The translations under genes were made by a program, and so were the position numbers. 64,000 bases of DNA from the NCBI RefSeq assembly GCF_000373385.1, contig NZ_KB891317.1:1-64000 (forward strand), read 5' to 3'. Shown here piece by piece: positions 63,913 through 64,000 of this stretch (its first letter is position 1; the number at the start of each line of letters is the position of its first letter). The notes beneath the pieces are model-generated. The model was given only the letters and a program-made list of their open reading frames with translations, did not search any database and was not told the origin of the DNA. The DNA is from Thiobacillus thioparus DSM 505. Lineage in GTDB: Bacteria; Pseudomonadota; Gammaproteobacteria; Burkholderiales; Thiobacillaceae.

Positions 63913-63999
63913 TCAGGCGACAGCGACGAAGGGCTGGCCGGGCTGCCATTCGCAGGCGGTGAGCTCGCCGCTTTGCAGGGCGTGCGGCAGGCGCAGAGT
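63913..63999 (-). CDS. C-terminal end of a gene running off the window
   Basis: The frame is open from the right edge: TLRLPHALQSGELTACEWQP then GQPFVAVA and stop. The family cannot be told from 28 residues. It precedes the small hypothetical gene by 10 bp, so it is probably the upstream gene of that unit. Confidence 0.5.
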   Translation of the reverse strand, partial: TLRLPHALQSGELTACEWQPGQPFVAVA

Positions 64000-64000
64000 T

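Overview
The window reads as chromosomal DNA of a betaproteobacterium. Coding is dense and GC-rich, with a canonical rimP-nusA-infB-rbfA-truB-rpsO-pnp block, PgsA and UvrC next to a tRNA trio, and class-III cyclase, DksA and TonB/Feo genes of proteobacterial type. A CbbY-like phosphatase, a transaldolase and a formaldehyde-oxidising pair would suit a Thiobacillus-like autotroph or relative, but the genus is inference. No phage, complete insertion sequence or CRISPR array was seen.

Layout. 1-8.2 kb: chemotaxis receptor tail, folE, a ThDP enzyme with a CBS-domain partner, fghA-frmA, transaldolase, aroC. 8.3-22.1 kb: membrane adenylate/guanylate cyclase, small secreted proteins, an MFS carrier, a pyruvyltransferase-like protein, a Lon-like protease, a YbaK deacylase, two proteases, CspA, YaeQ, a lipoprotein, a methyltransferase, MscS and TrhO. 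The 3' end of trhO is part of a perfect 249-bp tandem duplication. 22.2-31.0 kb: an AT-richer accessory segment with decayed genes (a ureG remnant and a permease-like fragment), a cupin, a DUF3224 gene ending in an integron attC-like hairpin, an AhpD-like protein, a PAS histidine kinase with a FixJ-type regulator, an AmiS/UreI channel, and an operon osmC - outer-membrane protein - lpd - gcvH-like. 31.0-41.3 kb: ABC transporter with tesA, YchJ-like protein, tRNA-His/Arg/Pro, folD, a CbbY-like HAD, dksA, and two tandem-duplicated Asr-like secreted proteins beside an OmpR-family two-component system. 41.3-54 kb: the translation/RNA operon, tRNA-Leu/Cys/Gly, pgsA, uvrC, a tautomerase, a type-5 uracil-DNA glycosylase. 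53.7-64 kb: an iron locus: bfr, bfd (Fur box), cytochrome b561, PepSY, and a long leftward run tonB-exbB-exbD-feoA-feoB-receptor-piuC headed by a second Fur box.

The most interesting part is the accessory segment at 24.3-30.9 kb. It encodes an AhpD-like protein with the full E-x11-C-x2-C-x3-H motif, an OsmC protein keeping both redox cysteines, a lipoamide dehydrogenase and its own lipoyl-carrier (GcvH-like) protein, with no glycine-cleavage or 2-oxoacid dehydrogenase genes nearby. Because AhpD and Ohr/OsmC enzymes elsewhere are reduced by lipoyl proteins and Lpd, this could be a self-contained, transferable lipoyl-dependent peroxide or thiol redox system under its own two-component control. 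The second notable structure is the pair of duplicated Asr-like genes, whose duplicated upstream regions each keep a CTTAC direct repeat fitting a binding site for the adjacent response regulator.
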